Part shown: positions 5,266 to 6,329 of the stretch, in pieces
Layout: every line of letters starts with the position of its first letter
Position numbering within the stretch: position 1 is the first letter of the stretch
Assembly: GCA_937927975.1 (NCBI GenBank)
Contig: CALEZT010000048.1
Coordinates: 1 to 6,329, forward strand
DNA length: 6,329 nt
Origin: an uncultured Phycisphaerales bacterium
GTDB lineage: Bacteria > Planctomycetota > Phycisphaerae > Sedimentisphaerales > Anaerobacaceae
Reading direction: 5' to 3'
Notes under the pieces: model-generated
The model's database searches: none
The model's input: only the letters and a program-made list of their open reading frames with translations
What the model was told of the DNA's origin: nothing
Program-made: the position numbers and the translations under genes

Positions 5266-6329
5266 TCACATCGTGACCGGCTTTGCCCCCTGCCAGCCGC
5301 GGCGCCACTGGTCCATCAGACGGTCCACCAGGGCGGCATTGGCCGGCAGCCTGGCGATATTGGTGTTCTCCTGCGGGTCGCTTTGATGATCGTAGAGTTC
5401 GATGGCCTCAACCTTGGTGTGGTCGTTGCGCCCCACCCAGACGACGAAGCGGTAGCGATCGGTCCGCATGGCGTACCCCATCAGGCCCCCGCCGCCCGAC
5501 CGTCCGGCGTTGCGCGGATATTGGCTGAAAGCTGCCGTCTTCCATGGACGATTCGGGTCATCCAGCAACGGTTTGAAGCTGGTGCCTTCCAGGTGGGCCG
5601 GCAGCGGCAGGCCCGCAAGTTCGGCCAGCGTGGGGTAGATATCGACGAACTCGACCAAGGCGGCGGTCTGCCCGCCGGCCTTCTTCATGCCGGGCACGGA
5701 GATCACGAGCGGGGCATTGGTGTCGTTCTCGCAGTTGCTGTGCTTGCACCAGGCATCGTGTTCGCCAAGCTTCCAGCCGTGGTCGCCCCAGAGGATGACG
5801 ATGGTGTTCCTGCGGAGGTCGAGGCGATCCAGCTCGTCGAGCACCTTGCCCACCTGCGCGTCCATGTAGCTGACGGCGGCGTAGTAGCCGTGCTTGAGTT
5901 GGCGGGCGAGGTCGTCGGGAATGGAACCCTGGGGGATCCCGTGGTAGTTGCGCAACTCGCCGCCCGGGAGGATCGCGTAGTCGGGCGCGTCTTTCGGCCG
6001 GAACTTGTTCGAGGCAAGCTGGATCTTGGCGGGATCGTAGAGATCCCAGTACTTCTTTGGCGACACAAACGGCAGGTGCGGCTTGATGAATCCAACGGCC
6101 AGGAAAAACGGCTCCGGTCTCTTACGGAGGTCGCCCAACGTGGAGACGGCGAGCTCGGCCACCTTGCCGTCCTGAAAGGTGTTGTCCGGCACATCGACGC
6201 CCTCGAAGGCCGGGCCCCGCACGTTCAGTCCGGAGGCGGGTCGTCCACCCGGCCTGGTTGTGGCCTTGACATTTCTCTGCTTGGATGTCTCCTTCGCATC
6301 ACCGTCCGGCTCGCCCTCATACTGCCGTC
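5266..6329 (-). CDS. Sulfatase, iduronate-2-sulfatase-like (S1 family), C-terminal part; 5' end off the window
   Basis: The reading frame is open from the right edge to a TGA at 5268-5266, so 353 C-terminal residues are visible and the N-terminal part is missing. The formylglycine signature (C/S-x-P-S-R) would lie beyond the edge and cannot be checked. The visible part matches type I sulfatases of the iduronate-2-sulfatase-like group: PFFLAVGFIKPHLPF (with the conserved KPH, near visible residues 74-88), MDAQVGKVLDELD, and ILWGDHGWKLGEH with the metal-binding Asp-His pair (about 182-183), followed by WCKHSNCEN with a conserved lysine. FVDIYPTLAELAGL, the usual C-terminal subdomain landmark, and the LYDHQSDPQENTNIA motif close the protein. 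Such enzymes remove sulfate esters from glycosaminoglycan-like or algal polysaccharides and need FGE/anSME maturation. The gene is co-oriented with the operon but separated by 324 bases. A GTG at 6222 is not a start, because homologous sequence continues upstream of it. The sulfated substrate is unknown. Confidence 0.94.
   Translation of the reverse strand, partial: RQYEGEPDGDAKETSKQRNVKATTRPGGRPASGLNVRGPAFEGVDVPDNTFQDGKVAELAVSTLGDLRKRPEPFFLAVGFIKPHLPFVSPKKYWDLYDPAKIQLASNKFRPKDAPDYAILPGGELRNYHGIPQGSIPDDLARQLKHGYYAAVSYMDAQVGKVLDELDRLDLRRNTIVILWGDHGWKLGEHDAWCKHSNCENDTNAPLVISVPGMKKAGGQTAALVEFVDIYPTLAELAGLPLPAHLEGTSFKPLLDDPNRPWKTAAFSQYPRNAGRSGGGGLMGYAMRTDRYRFVVWVGRNDHTKVEAIELYDHQSDPQENTNIARLPANAALVDRLMDQWRRGWQGAKPVTM

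Noticed and set aside
6220..6222. GTG at 6222 as the sulfatase start
   Set aside because: The frame stays open to the window edge and a sulfatase needs its N-terminal catalytic domain, so this is an internal valine.
1..6329. CRISPR array, tRNA, rRNA, insertion sequence or prophage signals
   Set aside because: I looked on both strands for regularly spaced repeats, transposase or integrase motifs and tRNA-like cloverleaf sequence and saw none.

Overview
The window looks like a piece of a moderately GC-rich bacterial chromosome, most likely from a Planctomycetota-type (possibly Phycisphaerae/Sedimentisphaerales) or similar PVC-group polysaccharide degrader. This is an inference from gene content and protein style: a Tat-exported Gfo/Idh/MocA oxidoreductase with the N-terminal pattern RRHFLAA followed by PSEKLNIAGIGVGGMG, an iduronate-2-sulfatase-like sulfatase, a secreted parallel beta-helix protein and secreted glycoside hydrolases, with no SusC/SusD pair in view. 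No ribosomal or other phylogenetic marker is present, so the taxonomy is tentative.

Layout. Four genes lie on the minus strand and are read from right to left: a sulfatase whose 5' end is beyond the right edge (5266-6329), a 324-base gap, a Gfo/Idh/MocA oxidoreductase (3595-4941), a secreted right-handed beta-helix protein (2192-3586) only 8 bases downstream, and a secreted GH26-GH16 double glycoside hydrolase (444-2165) a further 26 bases on. The last three have clear Shine-Dalgarno sequences and very short spacers and are almost certainly one transcription unit. The sulfatase is co-oriented but separated by a gap that may carry its own promoter. At the left edge one small plus-strand gene (70-249) encodes an orphan ribbon-helix-helix protein. 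It converges on the end of the GH gene across a 194-base spacer.

How the genes may work together (inference). All three complete minus-strand products carry export signals: Sec signals on the beta-helix and GH proteins, and a Tat signal on the oxidoreductase. Together with the sulfatase they suggest an extracytoplasmic pathway that desulfates, cleaves and further modifies a plant, algal or microbial polysaccharide. GH26 and the beta-bulge type of GH16 point to beta-mannan, beta-glucan or galactan-type backbones, but the sequence alone does not fix the substrate. I see no tRNA, rRNA, CRISPR array, insertion sequence or phage gene. The main points for a second look are the two-enzyme GH26-GH16 fusion, the uncharacterised beta-helix protein translated in tight coupling with a Tat-exported oxidoreductase, and the orphan RHH gene with short GTCA-type repeats in front of it.
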